This document shows, piece after piece, positions 14,433 through 23,831 of a DNA stretch of 25,142 nt (position 1 is the first letter of the stretch; every line of letters begins with the position of its first letter). This stretch comes from a virus: IMG/VR virus record IMGVR_UViG_3300037107_000123, positions 1 to 25,142 of that record, one strand, 5' to 3'. The notes under the pieces were generated by a model. That model worked only from the letters and a program-made list of their open reading frames with translations, searched no databases and was not told where the DNA came from. Both the position numbers and the translations under genes were made by a program.

Positions 14433-17400
14433 TTAGTACATATATACAACCGAAAATGGTGGTTGCCCTGTATCATTAATTACCATTTTTGGAACGCCTA
14501 TTGCTAATGGTTGTGGCCAATTACCATATACAGCAACACTAGGATCTCCACCCGGTTCTCCTTGTCTCATTTTTAGAACCATGTTTTTTACTGGTCCTGG
14601 ATTGGTGGGTCTTACATTAGTTTGCAGAACATTAGAATAATATTTAAGAGTAAAATTTCCACCAGGAGTTGCATCGACACTGGCAACAACCTGCCCATCT
14701 AATTCAAGGGAAAGTTGCGGAAACGTTGTTGATGGGTTGCTATTATTATTATTAAAAATAGACCATGTTGTATTTAAAGATACTGTTATTTGGAGTGATA
14801 ATAAGAAAGCTTGATCTGGTAAAATAGAAGATAAAGGGATCACTAATCCAACAGTTCCATCATTATCTACAGTATCCCACCATTCCCAAACCACCCTTTC
14901 ATTACGATCAAAATATACCTTAGCTAACCCTCTATTCGGACTATATAAACCAGGATTTGATAATAGTGCATATTCCTGACAAAACAATAATCGCTCATTG
15001 TTTTCATAAGGATTAACAATAGAATTGGTATTTGGTGATGCACTCATATGTAAAAGAGGGATTGCGGAACTCAAGCTGGGCATAAGCTTAACAACTTGAT
15101 TTACGTTATGAGAAGCAAACGCGCACCCATCGATTCCGTTCATATTCGATGATGTGCTAATTCCAAAACTATCATAACCGTCACCAGCACCAGTCCACCA
15201 AGTTCCTAAATTAAAATGACTTAGTGTATTTCCGTGTATTGATGAAGCTGCTCCGGCATGAATAAACCCATTAATAATTGTTGCATCTGCTTTATTAATT
15301 GTATTTCCAGTAATAGTTGATTTGAGTTGACTACTATTCCATATACCCCAACCATTCGTCGCTATATTATTTACAATATTTCCGGTTATAGTACCAGCAC
15401 CATCAATATGAATACCCTTTATATATCCTACATTAAGCCCATCAATTGTATTGCCCGTACATACAACAGAAGTATCAGTATCAATAGAATTACTCACTAT
15501 AGTTAATCCTGATGTATATAAATCTGGAATAATAAGGTTTACAATATTATTAAAAACTGATTGGTTTCTAATTTTATTATCAGAAACAATAGTTTTGAAG
15601 CTTAGAGACCCTGGTGTTGATTCTGCCTTAATATAATATGCACTATTGTCAATAATTGTGCTATCAACCGGATATTTATGAACATTAAGCATCTTGTAGC
15701 TATATGTTTTAGATAGCGGATGCATAGTTGCTGTTACGCCAGTAATAATTAATTGTGTTGTATTTTCACTTATTGTAATACCAGCTGTTAAATTGCCGGC
15801 TACGATAGTGCCTATAAGCCCAAATCTATTTTCATCAATTATAAAATTGTCAACAGCAACAGCACTAGCTGATAAATAAGTTCCAAGCACATCTGGATTG
15901 GCCCTACCAGTTACAATAATACCTTGTTGTGCATTTATTTTTGTTCTAGATACCAAAATATCTGAACAAACCAAAGATGATAATGGTATGGTGTTTGTAT
16001 TAACAAATGCGTAAGCTAACGCGTTTCCGGCATTTGTATCTGAAAATTTGTTATTAATAAAATTACCATTACTAAAGTTTCCTGACAAAGCATACACGGC
16101 AAAGAATGGGGGTCTTTGTGCTGCATCAGAATAAAAATAAGTATCCTCAATACCAAAATTATCTATATTTACAGTTGGAGAATCAATTACTATACCACCC
16201 CAATTTATAATTCCATTAACCGCACTTCCATTAGTATTAAAAATATCACTAGCATCCGGGGTAAAAACAGATCCACCATAAAAATTAGTATCTTTATATG
16301 GATAATAGTAAACCTTTCCACCAGCAATCTTCCAATTTCCGCTCTTTAATGATAATCCCTTTACGCTATTTATTTCGTATATTCCACCTTTTAGTGTTAC
16401 AAAATTATTAAACCCTAATTGCAATTCACTATTTATCTTTACATATTTTACATTTACTTCATTAACACCATATTCATTAACCCAGTTCATCAAAGCATCT
16501 GTAGTAATAAAACTTACATTATAACCATCCATACCATAAGCCCAAGTAAAAGAGCCTAAGTCTTGATTAATTATATGTTTACGAGCATCGGTTACTTCTA
16601 ATAATTGATAAGGTGTTTGTCCAGAAGCAATTTGAACTTTAACTCTAGAAATAATTGTAAGATCTTTTCTTTTATCCACAATTTCTTTAAATGACAATGA
16701 TTCTACAAAATAACCAGATATACTTTCAAAGAATTGAAATCCTATATCCTTAACAACAGCTTTTAGTTGCCCATTTTCGGTTACGCAAATAAAGAACTCA
16801 ACAACTGAGCTAGACAATGATTTTATTTGTGGAATCTTAACACCAATGGAATCAACGGCAACAAAACCACCATTTACTAGAGCCATACCGCCAGTAAATT
16901 TTAATATTGTATTTGTACCATCAGCGTGTTCGTAATCAAAGCCTCTTACCACACCATTTGTATGTAGATAACGCTCACCAGATTGAATAAAGTTTATTGC
17001 AGAATCAGTAAAGTTTTCTTCTGATAATGTTCCAAATTCCCTTAGATCTGTTATAGCCCTAAAGTTTACGCCATCGTGACTTACACCTGCTATTATAAAA
17101 AACTCATCATCTCCGATAAATGTATTAAATAATTCAATTGGCGCAAAACCAGTTGAAGACATTGGTGTTCCTGGATTAGAAAGATCTTCGCGGAACTCAA
17201 TATCAATAAAATTAACAAAAGAACTATCAAAAAACCTAATTGGATGATTCTTTTTACCACGAACAACTGGACCAACATTTAATCCGCTCAAATCACCTAT
17301 ATATCCATCAAACTCACCAGTTACAGAGTTATAATTAACAATATTTAAATAAATATAAAATCGTAAATCGCTGCTTCTATAACCTTTTAATTTTTGAGAA

Positions 17401-19715
17401 ACATTTCTAATATTCCATCCTGATACTGCCAAATCTCTAACAGCCCCAAATGTTGCCTTAGACATCCTGGCTCGTTCAACAGAAATAGTTCTACCAAGAT
17501 TATCTAAAAATACCTCATGATAATTTTGATATTGTGAAGGATCGTCTGAAGAAACCATATTTTTTAAATTAAAAGATACAGAATCTTTAGAGAAATATAT
17601 TTTAACTTGAGTAGATAGTGGTAATGGAGCTTGGTTGGAATTTCCTGTTCCATGTATAGCATTTAGAACAGTGATATTAGTGTTATCATTTCCTACACAA
17701 GAAAACGAAAGATCTGAAATAATAAATCTTCCATATCCACTAATATCTGAATTATTATTATCTATTGGCTGAACAACAATGGTTTTTCCAGGATCTAGAC
17801 CTTCGGTATTAAGATCTAATGGAATAGAATAGGTAACAAACGAAGTTCCGTCACTGATACTAGGTGTAATGTTTGTTATTGTAGCAATCCAATAACCATC
17901 ACCTTCTGTAAATCTTGACTTATTTAAAAAATCCCTTTTGGTACCGTTAACTAAATAATTACGATCACTAACTGGAGGAATTATTAGTGTTGAAAAATTA
18001 GCCGCAGCAATAGGGGCAGAATAACCATTTGGAGCAATGGCAGTAGCAAATCCAGCACGCCCTCCACCAAGACCTAAAGCATCAAATAAATCAGTAGCAT
18101 CACCAATTACATTGTTTACATATGGTCCTGCTATTAAAGATATTCCGCTAACCTGACCAGCAATAATGGAAAATGATGCTCCATTATATGAATCAGCTAA
18201 CATAATACCAAACTCACCTTTTTGATTAAACGCAATAAATCTATAATTATAACCGGCTTTTCTAAATTGTTTATTGGTTTGTTCTACAATATAATCAATA
18301 CTGTAGCGCCCTGGTGTTGCTCCTAAATTACCACTCACATCAATAGCGTGCAAATCAACAAAAGAGCTAACATTACCATTTTGATACAACCTAAGATATA
18401 ATAGATAGTGATTAGCATCTATTTGGTTGGGATCAAAACCAATACCAACAGCCACTGCTCCCTTAGGATTTCCAACAATTATAGTATCAAAAACAGGAGA
18501 GTTTTGGGAAATACTTGGAACAGCTCCTGCGGCAGCACACACCCCCCATGTGCTTCTATCAAAATTAGATTGATCAATTCTAGCATATCCATCATACCCA
18601 TCCATACCATCAGCATTGAATAGATTATTTGAACTGATTCTAATTGTCCATTCAGATCCTGGTACAAACCTAATAGAAATTATTGGAAATATAGCCTCAA
18701 TACCATTTCCATAATTAACACGAACAATATCACCAACCTTAACATTGGTAAACTGAGAATCAAATGAAAAACCAGTGTTGTTAATAGGAAAGAATTTTAT
18801 AACATCATCACCGTTATTAATGTTATCATTTGGTCCTAACTGATTTGGCTCTGATAAATAGGCCTGTATTTTTGTAACAGGAACAATATTTACAGTATAT
18901 CCATCATTATTTAAATCTTGAATACGAGCTGTTCTTGGAATACCATTAGAATTTAATGTTGCTCTATCTACACCATTAGAAAGCGCATCTTGATTATCAA
19001 AAAAATCAATAACCTGCTGTACATTTTGGATATCGGCTGGAAGTTGCACAAAGCCAGTTGTATCTACCGTAATTGCCGTAGCTGGATGAGCTAATGTTGT
19101 AGTGTTTTCATGACCAACCAATTCATTATTTATCTGAAGAAGCGCCTCTGCTACCTGAGTTGCACTACGCTGGTTTCCATTAATATCTTTCAAACCAACC
19201 CACACATATGAATCACGAAGATCGTGTGGAACAGCATTAATATCTATTTGACTAGCCACATGCCTTGCTGGTGTAATATGATCAGTTAATAATTGTGCAC
19301 CAGAAATATGAAGTAATAAATCTGAACTATCATCAACAGCAAGATTTTCAACATTATTTAGCTGTGCCTGAATATTAATTATTTGAGTAGACAGATCAGA
19401 AGTGCTATGGTCTAGTGTAAGTTTTGATTCCTTAATTCCTGCATTATCAGCGACTTGATTATCTGTTATTGGAAGTGTTACTAATCCAAGATTCTGCAAT
19501 GCCGCAGCTACAGGCTCACCATCTGGGCCAATAAGAATAGAAATACGATCATTTATATTAGATTTTGACCCTTGTGGATTAATACCAAGCGTTTTTTCAA
19601 TAGCAAAAATAGCATCTCTAAGCTGATTAATTACAGATGTACCAAGCTCTGAAAGATTGTCGTCAATTCTATTTATTGAACGATCATCATCTATATTTGC
19701 AGGATAATTTGTCAT
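14433..19715 (-). CDS. Giant tail fibre / tailspike with right-handed beta-helix
   Basis: 1760 residues, ATG 19715 with GAAGG ribosome site, 3 nt after the 78-residue gene. Residues 1-125 are helical with a coiled-coil tendency (SELGTSVINQLRDAIFAIEK; LSTQIINIQAQLNNVENL), as expected for a trimeric virion-attached shaft. Residues 145-158 and 201-239 carry short modules of the form H-P-A-x-x-I-T-V ... N-V-Q-x-x-I also seen in the 519-residue fibre. A long mixed beta region (about 250-1050) follows. Roughly residues 1080-1530 are a parallel beta-helix made of Asn/Thr/Ile-rich turns, with recurring 'ITGNTI', 'IVSNSI', 'ISENTT'. The C-terminal ~170 residues look like a beta-sandwich receptor-binding or trimerisation head. 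Such proteins bind, and sometimes cleave, surface polysaccharide. No lyase or hydrolase active site can be assigned by eye. Located in the virion cluster upstream of the sheath. Confidence 0.85.
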   Translation of the reverse strand: MTNYPANIDDDRSINRIDDNLSELGTSVINQLRDAIFAIEKTLGINPQGSKSNINDRISILIGPDGEPVAAALQNLGLVTLPITDNQVADNAGIKESKLTLDHSTSDLSTQIINIQAQLNNVENLAVDDSSDLLLHISGAQLLTDHITPARHVASQIDINAVPHDLRDSYVWVGLKDINGNQRSATQVAEALLQINNELVGHENTTTLAHPATAITVDTTGFVQLPADIQNVQQVIDFFDNQDALSNGVDRATLNSNGIPRTARIQDLNNDGYTVNIVPVTKIQAYLSEPNQLGPNDNINNGDDVIKFFPINNTGFSFDSQFTNVKVGDIVRVNYGNGIEAIFPIISIRFVPGSEWTIRISSNNLFNADGMDGYDGYARIDQSNFDRSTWGVCAAAGAVPSISQNSPVFDTIIVGNPKGAVAVGIGFDPNQIDANHYLLYLRLYQNGNVSSFVDLHAIDVSGNLGATPGRYSIDYIVEQTNKQFRKAGYNYRFIAFNQKGEFGIMLADSYNGASFSIIAGQVSGISLIAGPYVNNVIGDATDLFDALGLGGGRAGFATAIAPNGYSAPIAAANFSTLIIPPVSDRNYLVNGTKRDFLNKSRFTEGDGYWIATITNITPSISDGTSFVTYSIPLDLNTEGLDPGKTIVVQPIDNNNSDISGYGRFIISDLSFSCVGNDNTNITVLNAIHGTGNSNQAPLPLSTQVKIYFSKDSVSFNLKNMVSSDDPSQYQNYHEVFLDNLGRTISVERARMSKATFGAVRDLAVSGWNIRNVSQKLKGYRSSDLRFYIYLNIVNYNSVTGEFDGYIGDLSGLNVGPVVRGKKNHPIRFFDSSFVNFIDIEFREDLSNPGTPMSSTGFAPIELFNTFIGDDEFFIIAGVSHDGVNFRAITDLREFGTLSEENFTDSAINFIQSGERYLHTNGVVRGFDYEHADGTNTILKFTGGMALVNGGFVAVDSIGVKIPQIKSLSSSVVEFFICVTENGQLKAVVKDIGFQFFESISGYFVESLSFKEIVDKRKDLTIISRVKVQIASGQTPYQLLEVTDARKHIINQDLGSFTWAYGMDGYNVSFITTDALMNWVNEYGVNEVNVKYVKINSELQLGFNNFVTLKGGIYEINSVKGLSLKSGNWKIAGGKVYYYPYKDTNFYGGSVFTPDASDIFNTNGSAVNGIINWGGIVIDSPTVNIDNFGIEDTYFYSDAAQRPPFFAVYALSGNFSNGNFINNKFSDTNAGNALAYAFVNTNTIPLSSLVCSDILVSRTKINAQQGIIVTGRANPDVLGTYLSASAVAVDNFIIDENRFGLIGTIVAGNLTAGITISENTTQLIITGVTATMHPLSKTYSYKMLNVHKYPVDSTIIDNSAYYIKAESTPGSLSFKTIVSDNKIRNQSVFNNIVNLIIPDLYTSGLTIVSNSIDTDTSVVCTGNTIDGLNVGYIKGIHIDGAGTITGNIVNNIATNGWGIWNSSQLKSTITGNTINKADATIINGFIHAGAASSIHGNTLSHFNLGTWWTGAGDGYDSFGISTSSNMNGIDGCAFASHNVNQVVKLMPSLSSAIPLLHMSASPNTNSIVNPYENNERLLFCQEYALLSNPGLYSPNRGLAKVYFDRNERVVWEWWDTVDNDGTVGLVIPLSSILPDQAFLLSLQITVSLNTTWSIFNNNNSNPSTTFPQLSLELDGQVVASVDATPGGNFTLKYYSNVLQTNVRPTNPGPVKNMVLKMRQGEPGGDPSVAVYGNWPQPLAIGVPKMVINDTGQPPFSVVYMY

Positions 19716-19718
19716 TTA

Positions 19719-19955
19719 TTATTTACCTTCAGTTTTTACTTCGCCTTCAAGCTTTGGTTTGTTTTGTGGTTCAAACCCTTGTAGAATAGCCGCTATTTTA
19801 GCAAAATCAAAACCAAGAGCCGCACAAATAGCCACACCTTTCTTATAATTAAAAACCTTAAACAAACCAGATAAAATAGTTGCAAACCCACCAAGAGAAC
19901 CAACTATTGCAATTGCATATTGTATATATTCAGGAAGATTAGTTATAAAATCCAT
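19719..19955 (-). CDS. Small membrane protein, holin-like
   Basis: 78 residues, ATG 19955 with AAGGTGA ribosome site. Residues 12-36 (AIAIVGSLGGFATILSGLF part) form one clear hydrophobic segment. A second, weaker one spans 40-59 (GVAICAALGFDFAKIAAIL). The C-terminus is short, polar and charged (KPKLEGEVKTEGK). Size, one or two membrane spans and a charged tail are consistent with a holin, which would set lysis timing by permeabilising the inner membrane. No endolysin is in the window. A virion-associated or moron membrane protein is equally possible. It lies between two fibre genes with gaps of 10 and 3 nt, so it is part of the same transcript. Confidence 0.7.
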   Translation of the reverse strand: MDFITNLPEYIQYAIAIVGSLGGFATILSGLFKVFNYKKGVAICAALGFDFAKIAAILQGFEPQNKPKLEGEVKTEGK

Positions 19956-19965
19956 ATTTCACCTT

Positions 19966-21525
19966 TTACCTTATCGGTCTCCAAACCTGTAAATCAAGCC
20001 AATCACTATTAGATATGTATAAATTACTAACAGTCACACCACCAATAATTCCAACATACATATGAATCTCAACAGTACAACCAGCAGGAAAATCATTACT
20101 AACTACATAATACATCGGAAAAACTAATTCGTTTGCAATATTTCCAGTTATACCACCAGATAATAAAAGACCATTCAGGCCCTGATCGTATGTCTTTTTA
20201 ACGTTTCCATTTTCATAAATTACACAAGTTAAAAATAATTGAGATCCAGAACTTAAAAGCGCACGAAAATAAGCCCTTGAAATAAGTATATCTCCAGGTA
20301 GTAAAAATATTGTCTGCTTAACAATATTATTAGATGTATCTAAAAGATCTGTTGTTCCAGTTACAGTATTATAACTTATAAACTGACTATTACTAACCAC
20401 ACCACCAACTGGAGAGGTATAAGCTAATTGATAAGAATTTCCACTAACCTGTCCTATAAAAGAAACAGGGTTGTGCATAATAATAGAATTACCTTTAACA
20501 TTTACATTTCCAGTATTACTATTTAAAATTATATCTCCATCACCAGCAAAATTATGACTTATACCAGATACTAAAAATAAATTTCCAGCTATTCCACTTA
20601 AATTATTTTGTGATTGAATTGTCAAATCATTTGCTACACCACTTATATCTGCTTGGTATATTATTGGGTTTATCACATCTTCACTAAACTCAACAAAAAT
20701 AGAATCAACAACAACTTTTCCAGATCCAGTGAACAAATTTATATTACCAAATAAACCAAAATTTGTAGTAGACGACAAATTAATATTTCCAGATCCACTA
20801 AAAAGATTTATATTTCCATCATTATTTTGACCAAGACCAGAATCTGAAACTATATTTATATTTCCAGTACCTTGCCCATAACCAGAATATAGAAATAAAT
20901 CACCACCTGCATGGGATCCGCTGAAATTTGGCTGTGCCGTAATTGATAATGATTGAGATGGTGTATCAATAAAAACTGGCTCCTGGTATATTGATGGGTT
21001 TGGCATGTTCTGTAAAAAGAAAAACTTAGAACTTTGCAACGTTACAGAACCATCAAAAATATTATCTAAAGAATTATAACCAGATGATAAACACAAATCT
21101 CCTGCTGGCCCTGCTAAATTACCTTGTCCAGAAATTATTAATGATGGTTTTGTTGCTGAAACCACATTATTTGTTTGTTTCTGAGTTATATTATGAGTCT
21201 GACCATCGTCTGGAAATATCAAATCATTGAAATCATTAATTGTAATTCCGGAATTTTTTGTTAACTTGCCAGAATCCCCATCAAATCTTGGAATTGCATT
21301 GTCTGTCGATGATAATGGACCTAACACAGTATTATTGGCTACGATTTGTAAACTAGCTAAGGCATCTTGAACGTTTGATATAGATGGAAAACCGGCAACA
21401 GTTATATCAGACGCCGGATGAACCCAATCCCCACCAGTAACATGAGCCATGAAATCTTGCTTTGTTGTTGCAAGAAGCCCAGATTGTATAGGACGGCCTG
21501 AGCCAATATATCTAGTGATGACCAT
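19966..21525 (-). CDS. Tail fibre/adhesin protein with three internal repeats
   Basis: 519 residues, ATG 21525; AAGAG lies close to the ATG as a poor ribosome site. Residues 21-60 carry a module seen in many phage fibres (TTKQDFMAHVTGGDWVHP, then ITVAGF ... NVQDALASL), also present in the 1760-residue protein. Three ~40-residue repeats follow at about 127-167, 191-229 and 299-337, each of the form L-x-I-x-x-Q-x-N-L-S-G-x-A-G-x-L-x-L-x-S-G. Between the second and third are short strand repeats (GNINIVSDSG, GNINLFSGSG, GNINLFTGSG). The pattern suggests a repetitive beta-fold shaft that trimerises. The last ~150 residues look globular and beta-rich and may be the receptor-binding head. The bias to N, G, S and I agrees with an extracellular fibre. 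No enzyme motif seen. Confidence 0.8.
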   Translation of the reverse strand: MVITRYIGSGRPIQSGLLATTKQDFMAHVTGGDWVHPASDITVAGFPSISNVQDALASLQIVANNTVLGPLSSTDNAIPRFDGDSGKLTKNSGITINDFNDLIFPDDGQTHNITQKQTNNVVSATKPSLIISGQGNLAGPAGDLCLSSGYNSLDNIFDGSVTLQSSKFFFLQNMPNPSIYQEPVFIDTPSQSLSITAQPNFSGSHAGGDLFLYSGYGQGTGNINIVSDSGLGQNNDGNINLFSGSGNINLSSTTNFGLFGNINLFTGSGKVVVDSIFVEFSEDVINPIIYQADISGVANDLTIQSQNNLSGIAGNLFLVSGISHNFAGDGDIILNSNTGNVNVKGNSIIMHNPVSFIGQVSGNSYQLAYTSPVGGVVSNSQFISYNTVTGTTDLLDTSNNIVKQTIFLLPGDILISRAYFRALLSSGSQLFLTCVIYENGNVKKTYDQGLNGLLLSGGITGNIANELVFPMYYVVSNDFPAGCTVEIHMYVGIIGGVTVSNLYISNSDWLDLQVWRPIR

Positions 21526-21568
21526 GCTCTTATACAGAAATATTGAGCGTTTAGATTATTTTGGCTAT

Positions 21569-23527
21569 TCACGGAAGAATAATGATGTGAGTATGATTTA
21601 ATTCAGTAACAATTTTTCCAGAAACTATTGGATGACTGTGCCCTTGAGTAATACTTGTCAATTGGTTTATTTGGTTTAGTGATGTTGTCTTCTCACTTCG
21701 GATCACGCGATGAGCATGAAGAGGTATGCCACCAGGACCAGGAACACCACTAATTGATGTAAGAATCTCTGATGGAAACATGCTTGTATCCAAAAATGCA
21801 GGTACTTGACAAATTGGATCGGTTTTACGCACACGAATAGCCGTAAACTTCTGCGCCCCAGTTTCTTGAAGGAATGATCTGTTTCTTTCTACATTCAAAA
21901 TTTCATAACGCCATTCTTCTGTTCCATCCTGATTAAACCTTATTATAAAATCACCATCTTTTATTGATGGAATAACTAATGTCCAGCAATTAGGAATATA
22001 TGTGTTTTCAATACCAGCATCATCCCTCTTAAACTCTTCTCTAGTAGGCCCAAAACGAACTAAAATCTTACCATCACTTTCACGAGGATTATAAAATGGC
22101 TCATATCCTACAACCTGAGATGTTCCATAAGTATCTAATCCACGATAACTGGTGTTTTCACGCATAGAATCATAATGTTTAGATTGCTTTCCGCTCCATG
22201 TACGCTTAAACAACATTACTCTTTCACCAGTATTTTGAAGTAAATATTCCTCGCGCATGTTCATATGTTCTTGAATACTTAGTCCACGAATATTATTATC
22301 GCATTCATATCCATCAGAACAACCCCACTCCCCACCAAAATAAGTACCTACACATTTTCCTGATAGATAATCCGGCAAGAACGTTCTATCCCACCCAGTC
22401 TGATCATAAATAGGAAATCCAGCATTAGCAGCATCAACAACAGCCAAATTACCACCGCCCGAAATTATATCTACACGTTCTCTAAAACCATCTGTATTGG
22501 TTCTGGCATATTGTTCTGTAAACTTAATGGTTGTCATTCCAACTGCAGTATTAGATGCCTCCCAGCCCTTCCATATACTCACAAATATATTATCATATGT
22601 TCTGTATCCATCATATCCATTTGTGTTGTGTATTCTAGCCTCATATCCATAAAGACCACGAGACGCATTAAGTAAATAACCATCAACCAAATCAACACCA
22701 GAATAACCAATTAATTCAGCACCAATTATAACAATACCGCTTGGTGGAAAAAGAGAGGCATCATCTAATGGAATGTATGTCTGTTCTGCTGTAATATCAT
22801 TTTTTAATGCTGCTTCTGAGTACATTCTAAAACCAGATTCATTTCCAGGCAATTGATCAAATAATAATGTACCAGGCTCATGACCAGAACCCCTAACTGC
22901 AAAATAATAAACACTACCCGGCTTAAATAGATTGTGCACCTCTGCAGATAAGGTATTCTTAACTACAAACTTTACACCTTCAGAAAAAATATCGTATTGA
23001 TCAGTAGACCAATACAAATTATAAACCAAGTCCCAATTACTAGGCTTTAAATATTCTTTGTACCATTCTAAACTTATTGTATACCCATCTCCCAAACAAG
23101 TAACCGTTCTAAGACCATGAATAGATGCATCAAAAGAACGAAGAAATACAGGGGGCGTGCATGATATATTAGTAACAACAACCGGAACTGGAACTTGAGG
23201 ACCACCACTTGTTCTCTTGCTAACCGTATAGAAAGCAATTGAGTTGGTTGGTATAATTTCACCTGAACTGGTTATTAACGTTACATCTAACCAACTTGTA
23301 TCTCCAACTTCACTATTTACCGCAGAAGCCCAAAAAGATATAACATTATTATTAATACTAGATGAGTGTGCCCCGCCAGTTGTTTTATCTACAATTACAT
23401 TACCAGTAGAATTTAATGACCATGATACAATAGTAACAGCTGGGCCTTCGCTAGTAATGAGGGGATTACAGTCTAATTGCCACCAAGATTGTTCACCTGG
23501 TAATATTTGAAAGAAAAAATCATCCAT
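21569..23527 (-). CDS. Multidomain tail adhesin/fibre with C-terminal HxH motifs
   Basis: 652 residues, ATG 23527. Residues 1-110 look like an Ig-like beta-sandwich, and 115-215 a fibronectin-III-like domain ('WDLVYNLYWSTDQYDIF' ... 'GSVYYFAVRG'). Residues 220-340 have short strands and a 'GAELIGYSGVDLVDGYLL' type segment, common in phage tail-associated proteins. Around 390-425 is a Cys cluster (KCVGTYFGGEWGCSDGYEC). The C-terminal ~50 residues contain three HxH motifs, HAH (604-606), HSH (630-632) and HTH (645-647), ending 'NHTHIIILP'. HxH pairs bind iron or zinc in trimeric tips such as T4 gp37, so a metal-stabilised tip is plausible. Gene order and a short overlap with the upstream 68-residue gene place it at the head of the fibre operon. 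Domain borders are estimates. Confidence 0.78.
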   Translation of the reverse strand: MDDFFFQILPGEQSWWQLDCNPLITSEGPAVTIVSWSLNSTGNVIVDKTTGGAHSSSINNNVISFWASAVNSEVGDTSWLDVTLITSSGEIIPTNSIAFYTVSKRTSGGPQVPVPVVVTNISCTPPVFLRSFDASIHGLRTVTCLGDGYTISLEWYKEYLKPSNWDLVYNLYWSTDQYDIFSEGVKFVVKNTLSAEVHNLFKPGSVYYFAVRGSGHEPGTLLFDQLPGNESGFRMYSEAALKNDITAEQTYIPLDDASLFPPSGIVIIGAELIGYSGVDLVDGYLLNASRGLYGYEARIHNTNGYDGYRTYDNIFVSIWKGWEASNTAVGMTTIKFTEQYARTNTDGFRERVDIISGGGNLAVVDAANAGFPIYDQTGWDRTFLPDYLSGKCVGTYFGGEWGCSDGYECDNNIRGLSIQEHMNMREEYLLQNTGERVMLFKRTWSGKQSKHYDSMRENTSYRGLDTYGTSQVVGYEPFYNPRESDGKILVRFGPTREEFKRDDAGIENTYIPNCWTLVIPSIKDGDFIIRFNQDGTEEWRYEILNVERNRSFLQETGAQKFTAIRVRKTDPICQVPAFLDTSMFPSEILTSISGVPGPGGIPLHAHRVIRSEKTTSLNQINQLTSITQGHSHPIVSGKIVTELNHTHIIILP

Positions 23528-23726
23528 TAAAAGATCCTATTTTTGGTTCAGAACAAAACTGCTCATGATTTTTTCTTCTTAATATTGCTGTGTTTTTTCT
23601 TGGTTTCAAAGCTATTCTATGATCAGGAGGCACTACAATTATAATAGCACGTGGAACCGTACCTAAATTAATGGGCAGTGGAGATGGAAATACTGCAAAA
23701 TTAGGAAAAAGAATAGCCACAAACAA
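23520..23726 (-). CDS. Possible small protein at head of fibre operon
   Basis: 68 residues if started at TTG 23726; a GTG two codons in is the next choice, and no ATG is available. No convincing ribosome site. It ends 8 nt inside the next gene, a typical coupled arrangement. The sequence is unusual: Pro/Ile/Val-rich then basic (VPRAIIIVVPPDHRIALKPR). Similar short 'VVPP-x-x-R' proteins are, from memory, found near tail genes of other phages, but I cannot name the family. It may be a real small virion protein or a leader-region frame. The gap between this and the next gene has the repeated element copy C. Confidence 0.45.
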   Translation of the reverse strand: MFVAILFPNFAVFPSPLPINLGTVPRAIIIVVPPDHRIALKPRKNTAILRRKNHEQFCSEPKIGSFNG

Positions 23727-23748
23727 ATGCTAAAAAAGAGATAGATGC

Positions 23749-23811
23749 TTTTACCAGAAAATTTGTTTGTTTTATTTTAATCGGCAAAATCTAAAACTCT
23801 TCTGGTAAAAA
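23749..23811. repeat. Intergenic inverted-arm element, copy C (between divergent genes)
   Basis: TTTTACCAG (23749-23757) and CTGGTAAAAA (23802-23811) face each other across a 44-nt A+T-rich core. The centre has ATTTT (23774-23778) and AAAAT (23786-23790), as in copy A. The plus-strand arm continues as TATAAAAT and then ATGTAT (23827-23832) after 15 nt. The two arms point outward toward the two divergent transcription units, as expected of a divergent promoter. Confidence 0.7.
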
Positions 23812-23831
23812 TATAAAATGCCAAAAATGTA

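Noticed and set aside
14811-14824. CTGGTAAAAT resembling the repeat-element arm.
   Set aside because: It lies within the fibre coding sequence with no associated box; chance match.
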